Positions 40,228 to 48,867 are shown, counted from the first letter of the stretch. The stretch is 64,000 nt of DNA from Sinomonas atrocyanea (GCF_030812675.1 NZ_JAUSTE010000002.1:186001-250000), one strand, 5' to 3'. Notes: a model not told the origin generated them from the sequence alone. Numbers and translations: made by a program.

Positions 40228-40266
40228 GCCGGCGGACCGCGCGGGCGCTGAGCCGCTGAACCACGA

Positions 40267-40308
40267 GGGAGGGCCCCGGACCGGCAGCAGCTGGTCCGGG
40301 GCCCTCCC
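40267..40308. terminator. Terminator after bcp
   Basis: A perfect 16-bp GC stem (40267-40282 with 40293-40308) encloses a 10-nt loop, 39 bp after the bcp stop. Confidence 0.8.
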
Positions 40309-40514
40309 GCGTCCCGCCTACACCCCCTCCCCTCGCCGAGGCCACCCGCAGGAGCGCCGAGGTCACCCGCAGGAGCGCCAGATCACGCCGCCGGGGCGCG
40401 AGCTCGCCCCTGGCGGCCTGGAGTCATCAGCGGTCTCGCGGAGCCGGCTCGCCGGCCCCTCGGCCGCCCGCCCCCGCTGTGGCAGAATTCTGTATCCCAG
40501 ATCACCCCGACGTG

Positions 40515-40582
40515 TTGACAGTCACATCGTCCATGGGTGAGAATAATTGCACATGCTGAAATAACAGTTCCACGATGCGAAA
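40515..40582 (+). promoter_or_regulatory. Promoter and operators of the uraD-uraH-uricase operon
   Basis: -35 TTGACA (40515-40520), 18 bp, -10 GAGAAT (40539-40544). Boxes TTGCACATGCTGAAA (40547-40561) and TTCCACGATGCGAAA (40568-40582) lie 21 bp apart over and just after the start site. Confidence 0.7.
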
Positions 40583-40615
40583 CCTAAGAAACCGACGTTC
40601 CGCATAGCCGTCACC

Positions 40616-41179
40616 GTGGATGCCAGCATTGAGCAGTTGAGGACCCGACAAGCCATGTTGCTTGAACAGTTCAATGCCGCCCCCGCCCCCGAGGCACGAG
40701 AGCTCCTGAAGCCCTGCCTCGACATCGACCGCTGGGTCGAGGAGATCACCGAAGCACGCCCGTTCGCGGGCGTCGGGGAGCTCCTGGCAGCAGCGCGCCG
40801 CGCGGCGGACCCCTTCACCCCCGAGGAGCTGGAGGGCGCACTGTCCCACCACCCCCGCATCGGGGAACGGGCGTCCGGTGCGTCGGCCGAGGCATCGATG
40901 TCGCGCAGCGAGCAGGCCGGCGTCGACCCCGGCGACCAGACCGTCGCCGCGGCCCTGGCAGAGGGGAACCGGGCCTACGAGGAGAAGTTCGGCCGGGTCT
41001 TCCTGATCCGCGCCGCCGGCCGCAGTGCCGAAGAGATGCTCTCTGCCCTCCGGGAACGCCTGGGCCACACGCCCGAGCAGGAGGAGCCCATCGTCGCCGA
41101 GCAGCTCCGCGAGATCGCGGTCCTGCGCCTGCAGCAGAGCGTGCAGGAGAGCGCGTCCCGAGAGGAGCTGAGCGCGTGA
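40616..41179 (+). CDS. uraD: OHCU decarboxylase
   Basis: UraD decarboxylates 2-oxo-4-hydroxy-4-carboxy-5-ureidoimidazoline to S-allantoin. The protein contains LLEQFNAAPAPEARELLKPCLDIDRWVEEI, the catalytic His/Glu block LSHHPRIGERA, and AAALAEGNRAYEEKFGRVFLIRAAGRS. A GTG start at 40616 gives 187 residues. The ATG at 40655 gives 174 and aligns better with typical family starts, but neither has a clear ribosome-binding site, so the start is uncertain. The 3' end overlaps uraH (GTGA). Confidence 0.93.
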   Translation: MDASIEQLRTRQAMLLEQFNAAPAPEARELLKPCLDIDRWVEEITEARPFAGVGELLAAARRAADPFTPEELEGALSHHPRIGERASGASAEASMSRSEQAGVDPGDQTVAAALAEGNRAYEEKFGRVFLIRAAGRSAEEMLSALRERLGHTPEQEEPIVAEQLREIAVLRLQQSVQESASREELSA

Positions 41180-41517
41180 GCGTCTCACATGTGACCACCC
41201 ACATTCTGGATACCGCTGCCGGGAAGCCGGCCGCAGGTGTCGCCGTCGAACTCTACGCCCGCGACGGCGAGGCATGGTCCCAGATTGGAGCGGGCATCAC
41301 CGATGCTGACGGGCGGGTGAAAGAGCTTGGCCCCGAGCGGCTGGACAGCGGCGAGTACCGCCTCACGTTCGCCACGGGCGCCTACTTCGCCGGCATCGGG
41401 CAGGACACCTTCTTCCCGGAGGTATCGCTGGCCTTCACGGTCAACGCAGCCGAGGCGCACTACCACGTGCCGCTTCTGCTGAGTCCTTTCGCCTTTTCCA
41501 CGTACCGAGGGAGCTAA
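41176..41517 (+). CDS. uraH: 5-hydroxyisourate hydrolase (transthyretin-like)
   Basis: UraH hydrolyses 5-hydroxyisourate, the uricase product, to OHCU. The 113 residues have all family signatures: SHVTTHILDTAAGKPAAGV at the N-terminus, a central Arg in EYRLTFATG, FFPEVSLAF, HYHVPLLLSPF, and the C-terminal YRGS tetrapeptide of active hydrolases. GTGA overlap with uraD. Confidence 0.97.
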   Translation: MSVSHVTTHILDTAAGKPAAGVAVELYARDGEAWSQIGAGITDADGRVKELGPERLDSGEYRLTFATGAYFAGIGQDTFFPEVSLAFTVNAAEAHYHVPLLLSPFAFSTYRGS

Positions 41518-41523
41518 GTACCC

Positions 41524-42456
41524 ATGAGCACCGAGAACACCAAGATCGTCCTGGGCAAGAACCAGTACGGCAAGGCCGAGGTCCGCGTCGTCAAGATCAC
41601 CCGCGACAGCGACCGCCACGAGATCGAGGACCTCAACGTCACCTCGCAGCTGCGCGGCGACTTCGAGGCCGCCCACCTCGACGGCGATAACGGCCACGTG
41701 GTCCCGACGGACACCCAGAAGAACACCGTCTACGGTTTCGCCCGCGAGGGCGTCGGCTCGCCCGAGCAGTTCCTCATCCGCCTCGCGAACCACTTCACGT
41801 CCGAGTTCGGCTGGGTGACCGGCGGCCGCTGGGAGGCCGAGCAGTACGCCTGGGAGCGCATCTCCGCCCCGGGCCAGGGCAAGGCCGAGGGCCACGACCA
41901 CTCGTTCGTCCGCAAGGGCCAGGAGGTCCGGAACGCGGTCGTCGTGAAGGACGGAGACGCCATCCAGGTGATCTCCGGCCTCAACGACCTCACGGTCCTC
42001 AAGTCCACGCAGTCCGGCTTCGTGGGCTACCCGAAGGACCGCTTCACCACGCTCGCGGAGACCACGGAGCGCATCCTCGCCACCGACGTCTCGGCCCGGT
42101 GGCGCTACAGCCCGGAGGCGGTCGCCAACGGCTCGGTTGACTTCAACAAGTCCTACGACGACGTCAAGGCGCTCCTGCTCGAGGGCTTCACCGAGGGCTA
42201 CTCGTACGCCCTCCAGCAGACGCTCTTCCAGATGGCCCAGAAGGTCCTGGACGCGCACGCCGAGATCGAGGAGATCCGCTTCTCGACCCCGAACAAGCAC
42301 CACTTCCTCGTCGACCTGACCCCGTTCGGCCTGGACAACCCCAACGAGGTCTTCTACGCGGCCGACCGCCCGTACGGCCTGATCGAGGCCAACTTCCAGC
42401 GGGAGTCGATCTCGTCGGACAACGACGCCTGGGACGGCATCACCGGCTTCTGCTGA
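41524..42456 (+). CDS. pucL: Urate oxidase (uricase)
   Basis: Uricase oxidises urate with O2 to 5-hydroxyisourate and H2O2 without a cofactor. The 310 residues resemble the Arthrobacter globiformis enzyme in length and motifs: GKNQYGKAEVRVVKI, VVPTDTQKNTVYGFA (catalytic Thr), LKSTQSGFVGYPKDRFTTL, SARWRY and NKHHFLVDL (catalytic His). The gene starts 6 bp after uraH. Confidence 0.97.
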   Translation: MSTENTKIVLGKNQYGKAEVRVVKITRDSDRHEIEDLNVTSQLRGDFEAAHLDGDNGHVVPTDTQKNTVYGFAREGVGSPEQFLIRLANHFTSEFGWVTGGRWEAEQYAWERISAPGQGKAEGHDHSFVRKGQEVRNAVVVKDGDAIQVISGLNDLTVLKSTQSGFVGYPKDRFTTLAETTERILATDVSARWRYSPEAVANGSVDFNKSYDDVKALLLEGFTEGYSYALQQTLFQMAQKVLDAHAEIEEIRFSTPNKHHFLVDLTPFGLDNPNEVFYAADRPYGLIEANFQRESISSDNDAWDGITGFC

Positions 42457-42505
42457 GCCGGCGCCGCCACCCTTCGGCGTCCGCCCTCCCACCCCCACGG
42501 CGGGA

Positions 42506-42541
42506 AGGACGACGGCGGTGAACTCCGGCCGCCGTCGTCCT
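42506..42541. terminator. Hairpin after uricase
   Basis: A 13-bp perfect stem (42506-42518 with 42529-42541) encloses a 10-nt loop, 50 bp after the uricase stop. Confidence 0.7.
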
Positions 42542-42596
42542 CCCTCCGACTCGCCTCACCCGAGGCGGGACCGCCCCCGCGAGGGGGCCACAGACT

Positions 42597-42638
42597 GCCG
42601 CGGGCGGCCCCGCACTCCCTGGGCCGGCCGCCCGCGGC
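42597..42638. terminator. Second hairpin, upstream of the purine permease
   Basis: A 13-bp stem (42597-42609 with 42626-42638) encloses a 16-nt loop. It ends 48 bp before the permease ribosome-binding site, so it may be an attenuator if the permease is expressed by read-through. Confidence 0.55.
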
Positions 42639-42699
42639 ACACCACCCCACCCAAGAGAAGTTGCGCACTCGGAATATCCAGCTGACAAGGAGGTCCGCT

Positions 42700-44193
42700 A
42701 TGTCCCGAAATCAAGCGCCCGCACCCGGCCATCACAGCGCCGAGGCGGCACGCCCGGAAGATACGAAGCTGCCCATCGGCACTGCCTTCGCCTACGGCTT
42801 CCAGCACGTCCTGACGATGTACGGCGGCATCATCGCCCCGCCGCTCATCATCGGCTCCGCCGCGGGCCTGAAGGGCCCTGACCTCGCCCTCCTGATCACG
42901 GCCTGCCTCTTCATCGGCGGCCTCGCGACGCTCCTGCAGACGCTCGGGATCAAGTGGTTCGGCTCGCAGCTGCCGCTCGTCCAGGGCACCTCGTTCGCCT
43001 CGGTGGCCACGCTGCTCGCGATCGTCAGCGGGGGCGGCGGGCTCCCCGCGGTCTTCGGCTCGGTCATGGCCGCGTCGGTGATCGGCCTCATCGTCGCCCC
43101 GTTCTTCGCCCAGATCATCCACTTCTTCCCGCCGGTGGTGACCGGCGTGGTGATCACCACGATCGGGCTCTCGCTGGTCCCGGTCGCGGCGGGCTGGGCC
43201 CTCGGCGGCAACGCCAAGGCCCCGGACTACGGCAGCATGGCCAACATCGGCCTCATGGCCCTCACCCTCGTGATCATCATGCTGCTGAGCAAGCTCGGCA
43301 GCGGCGCGATCTCCCGCCTGTCGATCCTGCTCGCGATCGTCATCGGGACCGTCATCGCGGCGATCCTCGGCAAGGCGGACTTCTCCCAGGTGGCCAACGG
43401 TCCGATCTTCGCCTTCCCGGACCCCTTCCACTTCGGCCTGCCGACGTTCCCGCCGGCAGGGATCATCTCGATGGTGATCGTGGTCCTCGTCATCCTCACC
43501 GAGACCACGGCGGACATCCTCGCCGTGGCCGAGGTCACCGGGGCCACCGTCGACTCGAAGCGCATCGCGAACGGCCTCCGCGCGGACATGCTCTCCTCCG
43601 CCGTGTCGCCCGTGTTCAACGGCTTCACCCAGAGCGCGTTCGCCCAGAACGTCGGCCTCGTGGCCGTGACCGGCATCAAGAGCCGCTTCGCGGTGGCGGC
43701 AGGCGGCGGCGTCCTGATGATCCTGGGCCTCCTGCCGGTCCTCGGCCGTGTCGTCGCCGCGATCCCGATGCCCGTCCTCGGCGGCGCCGGCATCGTCCTC
43801 TTCGGCACCGTGGCGGCCTCCGGCATCCGGACGCTCTCGAAGGTCGACTACCGGGACAACATGAACCTGATCATCGTGGCGACCTCGATCGGCTTCGGCC
43901 TCATCCCCGTGGTGAGCCCGACGTTCTACGCGAGCTTCCCCTCGTGGTTCCAGGTCATCTTCGACTCGGGCATCTCCTCCGCGGCGATCATGGCGGTCCT
44001 GCTGAACATCATCTTCAACGTCATCAAGCGGGGCACCCCGCACGACCCGTCGGTGTTCGCCGCCGCCCCGACCCGGATGATCCCGATCCAGGTCCTCGAC
44101 TGCCTCGAGGAAGGCGACCGCTGCGAGAACGGCAAGGTCCTCGACAAGCACGGCAACGAGCTGCCCGTGAAGGAGACCAACGGGGCCCACTGA
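42700..44193 (+). CDS. NCS2-family purine (urate/xanthine) permease
   Basis: This is a 497-residue nucleobase:cation symporter-2 with about 12-14 membrane segments. GFQHVLTMYGGIIAPPLIIG and the PLVQGTSFASVATL half-helix near the substrate site are visible, and the family signature region reads FNGFTQSAFAQNVGLVAVTGIKSR. The last motif places it in the urate/xanthine (UacT/PucJK/XanQ) branch. AAGGAGG 6 nt before the ATG fixes the start. It follows uricase on the same strand beyond two hairpins. Uptake of urate or xanthine fits the context. Confidence 0.92.
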   Translation: MSRNQAPAPGHHSAEAARPEDTKLPIGTAFAYGFQHVLTMYGGIIAPPLIIGSAAGLKGPDLALLITACLFIGGLATLLQTLGIKWFGSQLPLVQGTSFASVATLLAIVSGGGGLPAVFGSVMAASVIGLIVAPFFAQIIHFFPPVVTGVVITTIGLSLVPVAAGWALGGNAKAPDYGSMANIGLMALTLVIIMLLSKLGSGAISRLSILLAIVIGTVIAAILGKADFSQVANGPIFAFPDPFHFGLPTFPPAGIISMVIVVLVILTETTADILAVAEVTGATVDSKRIANGLRADMLSSAVSPVFNGFTQSAFAQNVGLVAVTGIKSRFAVAAGGGVLMILGLLPVLGRVVAAIPMPVLGGAGIVLFGTVAASGIRTLSKVDYRDNMNLIIVATSIGFGLIPVVSPTFYASFPSWFQVIFDSGISSAAIMAVLLNIIFNVIKRGTPHDPSVFAAAPTRMIPIQVLDCLEEGDRCENGKVLDKHGNELPVKETNGAH

Positions 44194-44223
44194 CCCCGAC
44201 CCGAGGCTCGCACACCCTCCCCG

Positions 44224-44263
44224 CGCCGCCCCGTCACCGCCATCCGCCGGTGACGGGGCGGCG
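44224..44263. terminator. Terminator after purine permease
   Basis: A 15-bp perfect stem (44224-44238 with 44249-44263) encloses a 10-nt loop. It marks the right end of the catabolic island. Confidence 0.8.
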
Positions 44264-44286
44264 TCGTGCGCGGGGCCGGCGGCCGA

Positions 44287-44292
44287 TAGGCT
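44287..44292 (+). promoter_or_regulatory. -10 box of leaderless membrane-protein gene
   Basis: TAGGCT lies 6 nt before the ATG at 44299, with no ribosome-binding site between. Confidence 0.55.
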
Positions 44293-44298
44293 TGTCCC

Positions 44299-44715
44299 AT
44301 GCCCTCCCAGCGCCAGATCAGCGTCCGCCGCGCCCCCAAGTACGTGCCGTTCCTCGTGGCCGGCGGCCTGCTCGGGGCCATCGCCGCGGCGGTGACCTCC
44401 TTCGCGGAGCCCGCGCCGCAGAACTACACGCAGGGCTCGGTGTTCGGCTACTTCATGGTCCTCTTCGCCGCCGGCGGCGTGCTCCTGGGAGGCCTCACGG
44501 CCCTCATCCTCGACCGCGTCTCGCTGCGACGGGCCGAGCGCGCGACCCTCGAGGAGGTCGAGGAGCCCACGGAAGCGCCTTCGGCGCCCGCTGCCGAGGG
44601 TTCCCGGGCGCACGACGGCGGCCACTCGCCGTCGTCCGCCGACGCCCCCGCGGCGCCCGGCACGTCATCCACCGGCGAGGACGGCCCCGAGGCCGGCGCC
44701 ACCCCGGCTCCGTGA
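44299..44715 (+). CDS. Two-helix membrane protein, unknown
   Basis: This 138-residue protein has two membrane segments (about 15-36 and 49-70) and a cytoplasmic tail rich in Ala, Pro, Glu, Ser and Asp. No family was recognised. The body RRAPKYVPFLVAGGLLGAIAA with a charged N-terminus suggests an N-in topology. It sits 12 bp before purF and could share regulation, although purF has its own leaderless start signal. Confidence 0.7.
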   Translation: MPSQRQISVRRAPKYVPFLVAGGLLGAIAAAVTSFAEPAPQNYTQGSVFGYFMVLFAAGGVLLGGLTALILDRVSLRRAERATLEEVEEPTEAPSAPAAEGSRAHDGGHSPSSADAPAAPGTSSTGEDGPEAGATPAP

Positions 44716-44721
44716 GACAAT
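44716..44721 (+). promoter_or_regulatory. -10 box of leaderless purF
   Basis: GACAAT lies 6 nt before the GTG at 44728. It overlaps the end of the preceding gene region and is a weaker match to TANNNT. Confidence 0.4.
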
Positions 44722-44727
44722 CGACCA

Positions 44728-46320
44728 GTGGTACGTGGTGACGGACTCCTCTCTCTCGACTTAGACACAGACGACAAAGGTCCCAAGGACGCCTGTGGCG
44801 TCTTCGGGGTGTGGGCACCCGGCGAAGAAGTCGCCAAGCTCACCTATTACGGCCTCTATGCGCTCCAGCATCGCGGGCAGGAATCCGCGGGCATCGCGAC
44901 GAGCGACGGCTCCCGGATCAACGTGTACAAGGACATGGGCCTCGTCTCCCAGGTGTTCGACGAGTCCACGCTCAACACGCTCACGGGCCACCTCGCGGTC
45001 GGCCACTGCCGCTACTCGACGACCGGCGCGAGCCACTGGGCCAACGCCCAGCCCACGCTCGGCGCGACCGCGAACGGCACCGTGGCCCTCGCCCACAACG
45101 GCAACCTGACCAACACCGCCGACCTGCGGGACATGCTCGAGGAGCTCACCGGCGGCGAGCTCACCGGCGAGATGAAGCAGGGCAACACCTCGGACACGGC
45201 CCTCGTCACCGCGCTCCTGCAGGGCCAGAAGGGCCAGACCCTGGAGCAGACCGCGGTCGAGCTGCTGCCGAAGATCCGCGGCGGCTTCTGCTTCGTCTTC
45301 ATGGACGAGGGCACGCTCTACGCCGCGCGCGACACCTACGGCGTGCGCCCGCTGTGCCTGGGCCGGCTCGAGCGCGGCTGGGTGGTCGCGTCCGAGCAGT
45401 CCGCCCTCGCCACCGTCGGCGCGAGCTTCATCCGCGAGATCGAGCCCGGCGAGTTCATCGCCATCGACGAGAAGGGCGTCCGCTCCCAGCGCTTCGGCGC
45501 GGCCACCCCCGCGGGCTGCGTCTTCGAGTACGTGTACCTCGCCCGCCCGGACGCCTCGATCGCGGGCCGCTCGGTCTACGAGTCCCGGGTCGAGATGGGC
45601 CGCCAGCTGGCGCGCGAGAACACGCACGAGGCGGACATCGTGATCCCGGTCCCCGAGTCGGGGACCCCGGCCGCGGTCGGGTACGCCGAAGAGTCGGGCA
45701 TCCCGTTCGCGCACGGCTTCGTCAAGAACTCCTACGTGGGCCGCACCTTCATCCAGCCGTCCCAGACGCTGCGCCAGCTCGGCATCCGGCTCAAGCTCAA
45801 CGCACTCGAGTCAGTGATCCGTGGCAAGCGCGTGGTCGTGGTGGACGACTCGATCGTGCGCGGCAACACGCAGCGGGCGATCGTGCGCATGCTGCGCGAG
45901 GCCGGGGCCAAGGAGGTCCACATCAAGATCTCGTCGCCTCCGGTGAAGTGGCCGTGCTTCTACGGGATCGACTTCGCCTCCCGCGCCGAGCTCATCGCCA
46001 ACGGCGCGACCATCGAGGAGATCGCCCAGGCGATCGGCGCGGACTCCCTCGGATACATCTCCGAGGACGGCATGATCGCGGCCACCCAGCAGCCGCGCGA
46101 GCGCCTCTGCACCGCCTGCTTCACAGGCACGTACCCGATCGAGCTGCCGAGCGCCGACAGGCTCGGAAAGAACCTCCTCGAGCGCGAGACCGCCGCGGCC
46201 ACCGCGGACGGCGCCACCGCCGACCCGGCCGAACGCCCCGGCGCCGCCGGCTGCGACCCGGGCCCCGGATCCGAACTCGAGTCCCTGCTGACCCCGGCCG
46301 ACAGGAATGAAACCGCATGA
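44728..46320 (+). CDS. purF: Amidophosphoribosyltransferase
   Basis: PurF makes phosphoribosylamine from PRPP and glutamine, the first step of purine synthesis. The 530 residues carry a short propeptide before the Cys23 nucleophile (DACGVFGVWA), LYALQHRGQESAGIA, the PRPP loop VVVVDDSIVRGNTQ, and Cys residues in CFYGIDF and CTACFTGTYP, which fit an iron-sulfur (Bacillus-type) enzyme. The GTG start is leaderless. The 3' end overlaps purM as ATGA. Confidence 0.97.
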   Translation: MVRGDGLLSLDLDTDDKGPKDACGVFGVWAPGEEVAKLTYYGLYALQHRGQESAGIATSDGSRINVYKDMGLVSQVFDESTLNTLTGHLAVGHCRYSTTGASHWANAQPTLGATANGTVALAHNGNLTNTADLRDMLEELTGGELTGEMKQGNTSDTALVTALLQGQKGQTLEQTAVELLPKIRGGFCFVFMDEGTLYAARDTYGVRPLCLGRLERGWVVASEQSALATVGASFIREIEPGEFIAIDEKGVRSQRFGAATPAGCVFEYVYLARPDASIAGRSVYESRVEMGRQLARENTHEADIVIPVPESGTPAAVGYAEESGIPFAHGFVKNSYVGRTFIQPSQTLRQLGIRLKLNALESVIRGKRVVVVDDSIVRGNTQRAIVRMLREAGAKEVHIKISSPPVKWPCFYGIDFASRAELIANGATIEEIAQAIGADSLGYISEDGMIAATQQPRERLCTACFTGTYPIELPSADRLGKNLLERETAAATADGATADPAERPGAAGCDPGPGSELESLLTPADRNETA

Positions 46321-47489
46321 GCGCCAGCACCCCTGAGCAGTCCCAGCCCGCACCGGGCGCCACCGGCATCACGTATGCCGCCGCCGGTGTCGACGTCGAG
46401 GCCGGGGACCGCGCCGTCGAGCTCATGAAGGACGCCGTCAAGGCCACGCACACCGACTCGGTGCTCGGCGGCGTCGGCGGCTTCGCGGGCCTGTTCGACG
46501 TCTCGCGGCTGCTCACCTACCGGCGGCCGCTCCTGGCGACCTCGACCGACGGCGTCGGGACCAAGGTCGCGATCGCGCAGGCCATGGACGTGCACGACAC
46601 GATCGGCTTCGACCTCGTGGGCATGGTCGTGGACGACATCGTCGTGGTCGGCGCCGAGCCGTTGTACATGACCGACTACATCGCGTGCGGCAAGGTCGTC
46701 CCCGAGCGCATCGCGGACATCGTGCGCGGCATCGCGGCTGCCTGCTCCGTGGCGGGGACCGCCCTCGTGGGCGGCGAGACCGCCGAGCACCCGGGCCTGC
46801 TGGGCGAGAACGAGTACGACGTCGCGGGCGCGGCCACCGGGGTCGTCGAGGCGGACGCCCTGCTCGGCCCCGACCGCGTGCGCGCGGGCGACGTCGTCAT
46901 CGGCATGGCCTCCTCCGGCATCCACTCGAACGGCTACTCCCTCGTGCGGCGCGTCATCAACCACGCCGGCTGGGCGCTCGACCGGCAGGTCTCCGAGCTC
47001 GGCCGGACGCTCGGCGAGGAGCTGCTCGAGCCGACCCGCGTGTACGCCGCCGACTGCCTCGACCTCGTGCGGCAGCTCAACGGTGCGGCCGGCGGCGAGG
47101 AGCTCGCGCTGCGCGGCTTCTCCCACGTCACGGGCGGCGGCCTGGCCGCCAACCTCGCCCGGGTGCTGCCGAAGGGCCTCCTCGCGACCGTGGACCGCTC
47201 CACGTGGGAGCTCCCGGCGATCTTCAAGCTCGTCGCCGAGCTCGGCGGCGTGCCGCAGGCCGACCTCGAGCGGACGCTGAACCTCGGCGTGGGCATGGTC
47301 GCGATCGTCGCCCCCGACGCCGCCGACGCCGCGCTGGCGCGCCTCGCCGAGCGCGGGCTCCCCTCGTGGGTCATGGGCCAGGTCTCGGACGACGACGCGT
47401 CCCTCGCCCGGGCGGGCGGTCCCGACTACGTCCAGGGCGCCAAGGGAGTGGACGGCGGCGCCGTCCGCCTCGTCAACGCCTACGCCTGA
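46317..47489 (+). CDS. purM: Phosphoribosylformylglycinamidine cyclo-ligase
   Basis: PurM closes the imidazole ring to AIR with ATP. The 390 residues include ITYAAAGVDVEAGDRAVELMK, TSTDGVGTKVAIA, DLVGMVVDDIVVVGAEPLYMTDYIA, GGETAEHPG, SSGIHSNGYSLVRRV and SHVTGGGLAANLARVLP. The ATGA overlap with purF couples translation. Confidence 0.97.
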   Translation: MSASTPEQSQPAPGATGITYAAAGVDVEAGDRAVELMKDAVKATHTDSVLGGVGGFAGLFDVSRLLTYRRPLLATSTDGVGTKVAIAQAMDVHDTIGFDLVGMVVDDIVVVGAEPLYMTDYIACGKVVPERIADIVRGIAAACSVAGTALVGGETAEHPGLLGENEYDVAGAATGVVEADALLGPDRVRAGDVVIGMASSGIHSNGYSLVRRVINHAGWALDRQVSELGRTLGEELLEPTRVYAADCLDLVRQLNGAAGGEELALRGFSHVTGGGLAANLARVLPKGLLATVDRSTWELPAIFKLVAELGGVPQADLERTLNLGVGMVAIVAPDAADAALARLAERGLPSWVMGQVSDDDASLARAGGPDYVQGAKGVDGGAVRLVNAYA

Positions 47490-47535
47490 CCCGGAGCCTC
47501 ACCTCCGCCCCCTCCCCCGTCCCGCACCCCTCACA

Positions 47536-47632
47536 CGGTTTCGGGTACGCATCTCGTCGGCAAGATGGCGTTTCGGGTACGAGCTGTCGTACCCGAAACG
47601 CCGAAAGAGCGACGAGATGCGTACCCGAAACG
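47536..47632. repeat. Nested palindromic repeat element
   Basis: The outer arms CGGTTTCGGGTACGCATCTC...(47536-47559) and ...GAGATGCGTACCCGAAACG (47610-47632) pair over about 22 bp. Inside, 47568-47582 and 47587-47601 form a perfect 15-bp stem with a GCTG loop. The core is shared with the arrays at 32851-33074. It lies between convergent purM and the sirtuin gene. Confidence 0.85.
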
Positions 47633-47702
47633 GAAGGGGTAAGGGGGGGAAGCGGTGCGAAGGGGCAAGGGGCCGAGCGGGCGGGAGGCCGGTGCCGAGG
47701 CG

Positions 47703-48563
47703 TCAGAGTGCGCCGCTGAGGTCCTCGAGGGCCTGGCCGATGTCGGCGCGCCAGCGCCAGGCCGCGCGGGAGTCCCCGCGCGAGGGGCCCTGGTTGACGA
47801 TCCCGACCGGCTTGTGGTCTCGGCCGGCGTCGAGCACGAACCGGAAGCCGCTCATGACGGCCAGCGACGAGCCCAGCACGAGGAGGCCCTGCGCCGCGGC
47901 GAGCATCGCCGTCGCCCGCTCCTTGCGCTCGGCGGGAACGCCCTCGCCGAAGTACACGACGTCCGGCTTGAGCATGTCGGAGCCGCAGACGAGACACGGC
48001 ACCATGACGAAGCGCGCGACCCATCGGGCGTCGAGCTCGACGTCGCCGTCCGGGTTGACGGTGGCGGGATCGTGGGCGACCGCCTCGGCGTAGCCCGGGT
48101 TCGCCTGGGCGAGACGCTCGTCGAGATTGGTGCGCCCTTCGAGGTTGCCGCAGTTGAGGCACACCACCCGCTCGAGATCGCCGTGGAGCGCCACGAGGTG
48201 CTGCGTCCCGGCCGCCGCGTGCAGCCCGTCCACATTCTGCGTGACGACGCCGGCCACGTGCCCGGACGCCTCGAGACCCGCGAGGAGCCGGTGCGCCCGG
48301 TTGGGCTCGGCACGGTTCAGGTGCCGCCAGCCGATGAAGCTGCGCGCCCAGTAGCGGTGCCGCGCGGCGGGATCGTGGCGGAACTCCTGGTAGGTCATCG
48401 GCCGGTGCTTGCGCCACGACCCCTGCGGGCCGCGGTAGTCGGGGATGCCCGACGCCGTGGAGACGCCCGCTCCGGTGAGCACGAGCACGCCCCGCCCGCG
48501 CAGCATCCCGAGGATCCCCTCGCGGGCGACGTCGGGCGGCTGCGGTGTGGCGTTCTCCGTCAC
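47703..48563 (-). CDS. Sir2-family NAD-dependent protein deacylase
   Basis: This sirtuin of about 286 residues removes acyl groups from lysines using NAD. Motifs: LTGAGVSTASGIPDYRGP, VTQNVDGLH, LHGD (catalytic His), a zinc site CLNC...CLVC, and LGSSLAVMSGF. The start is uncertain: between the DUF3073 stop and the NAD-binding motif the first conventional start in frame is the GTG at 48563, which lacks a clear ribosome-binding site. It lies downstream of DUF3073 on the same strand. Confidence 0.88.
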   Translation of the reverse strand: MTENATPQPPDVAREGILGMLRGRGVLVLTGAGVSTASGIPDYRGPQGSWRKHRPMTYQEFRHDPAARHRYWARSFIGWRHLNRAEPNRAHRLLAGLEASGHVAGVVTQNVDGLHAAAGTQHLVALHGDLERVVCLNCGNLEGRTNLDERLAQANPGYAEAVAHDPATVNPDGDVELDARWVARFVMVPCLVCGSDMLKPDVVYFGEGVPAERKERATAMLAAAQGLLVLGSSLAVMSGFRFVLDAGRDHKPVGIVNQGPSRGDSRAAWRWRADIGQALEDLSGAL

Positions 48564-48636
48564 CTCGCGCGCTATGGACCGCAGTGCGGCGGCGTGCGCT
48601 CCGGCGACGGCCGGATGCTCGAAGGGGTTCAGGGCC

Positions 48637-48867
48637 TCAACCGATCCGGCGAGAGTCCTCGTCGTCGTCCTCGTCGGCAAACTGATCCGCGTACTTGTCC
48701 TCGTAGTCCGAGTAGTCCGGCTCGGGGTTGTCCGCGTAACGGTGAGACGAGTGGCCGCCCTGCGAGCCGAGTTCCCGCTCGAGAGCTGCGTAGTCAGTGC
48801 TGGGACTGTAGTACTTGATGTCCCGGGCCTGCTTGGTTGCCTTAGCCTTTTGACGGCCGCGCCCCAT
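48637..48867 (-). CDS. DUF3073 protein
   Basis: This is a 76-residue actinobacterial protein of unknown function, with the typical basic N-terminus MGRGRQKAKATKQARDIKYYSP and an acidic, tyrosine-rich C-terminal half (DYSDYEDKYADQFADEDDDED). In Mycobacterium the homologue (Rv0810c) lies directly beyond purM, as here. GAGGGGG precedes the ATG at 48867. Confidence 0.9.
   Translation of the reverse strand: MGRGRQKAKATKQARDIKYYSPSTDYAALERELGSQGGHSSHRYADNPEPDYSDYEDKYADQFADEDDDEDSRRIG

Larger units (their letters stand above)
40228..40615. other. 388-bp intergenic region: terminator, short repeats, promoter
   Basis: The region contains the bcp terminator, a 21-bp unit GCCGAGGyCACCCGCAGGAG repeated twice in tandem (40335-40376), and the promoter/operators of uraD. 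No small gene is evident. Confidence 0.7.

Noticed and set aside
42660-42674. IclR-type operator before the purine permease
   Set aside because: Only the GGAA half and one central base fit, and there is no partner box 21 bp away.
42556-44625. 689-residue minus-strand open frame
   Set aside because: It is antisense to the purine permease; the product is almost only charged residues typical of reverse-frame translation of high-GC genes.
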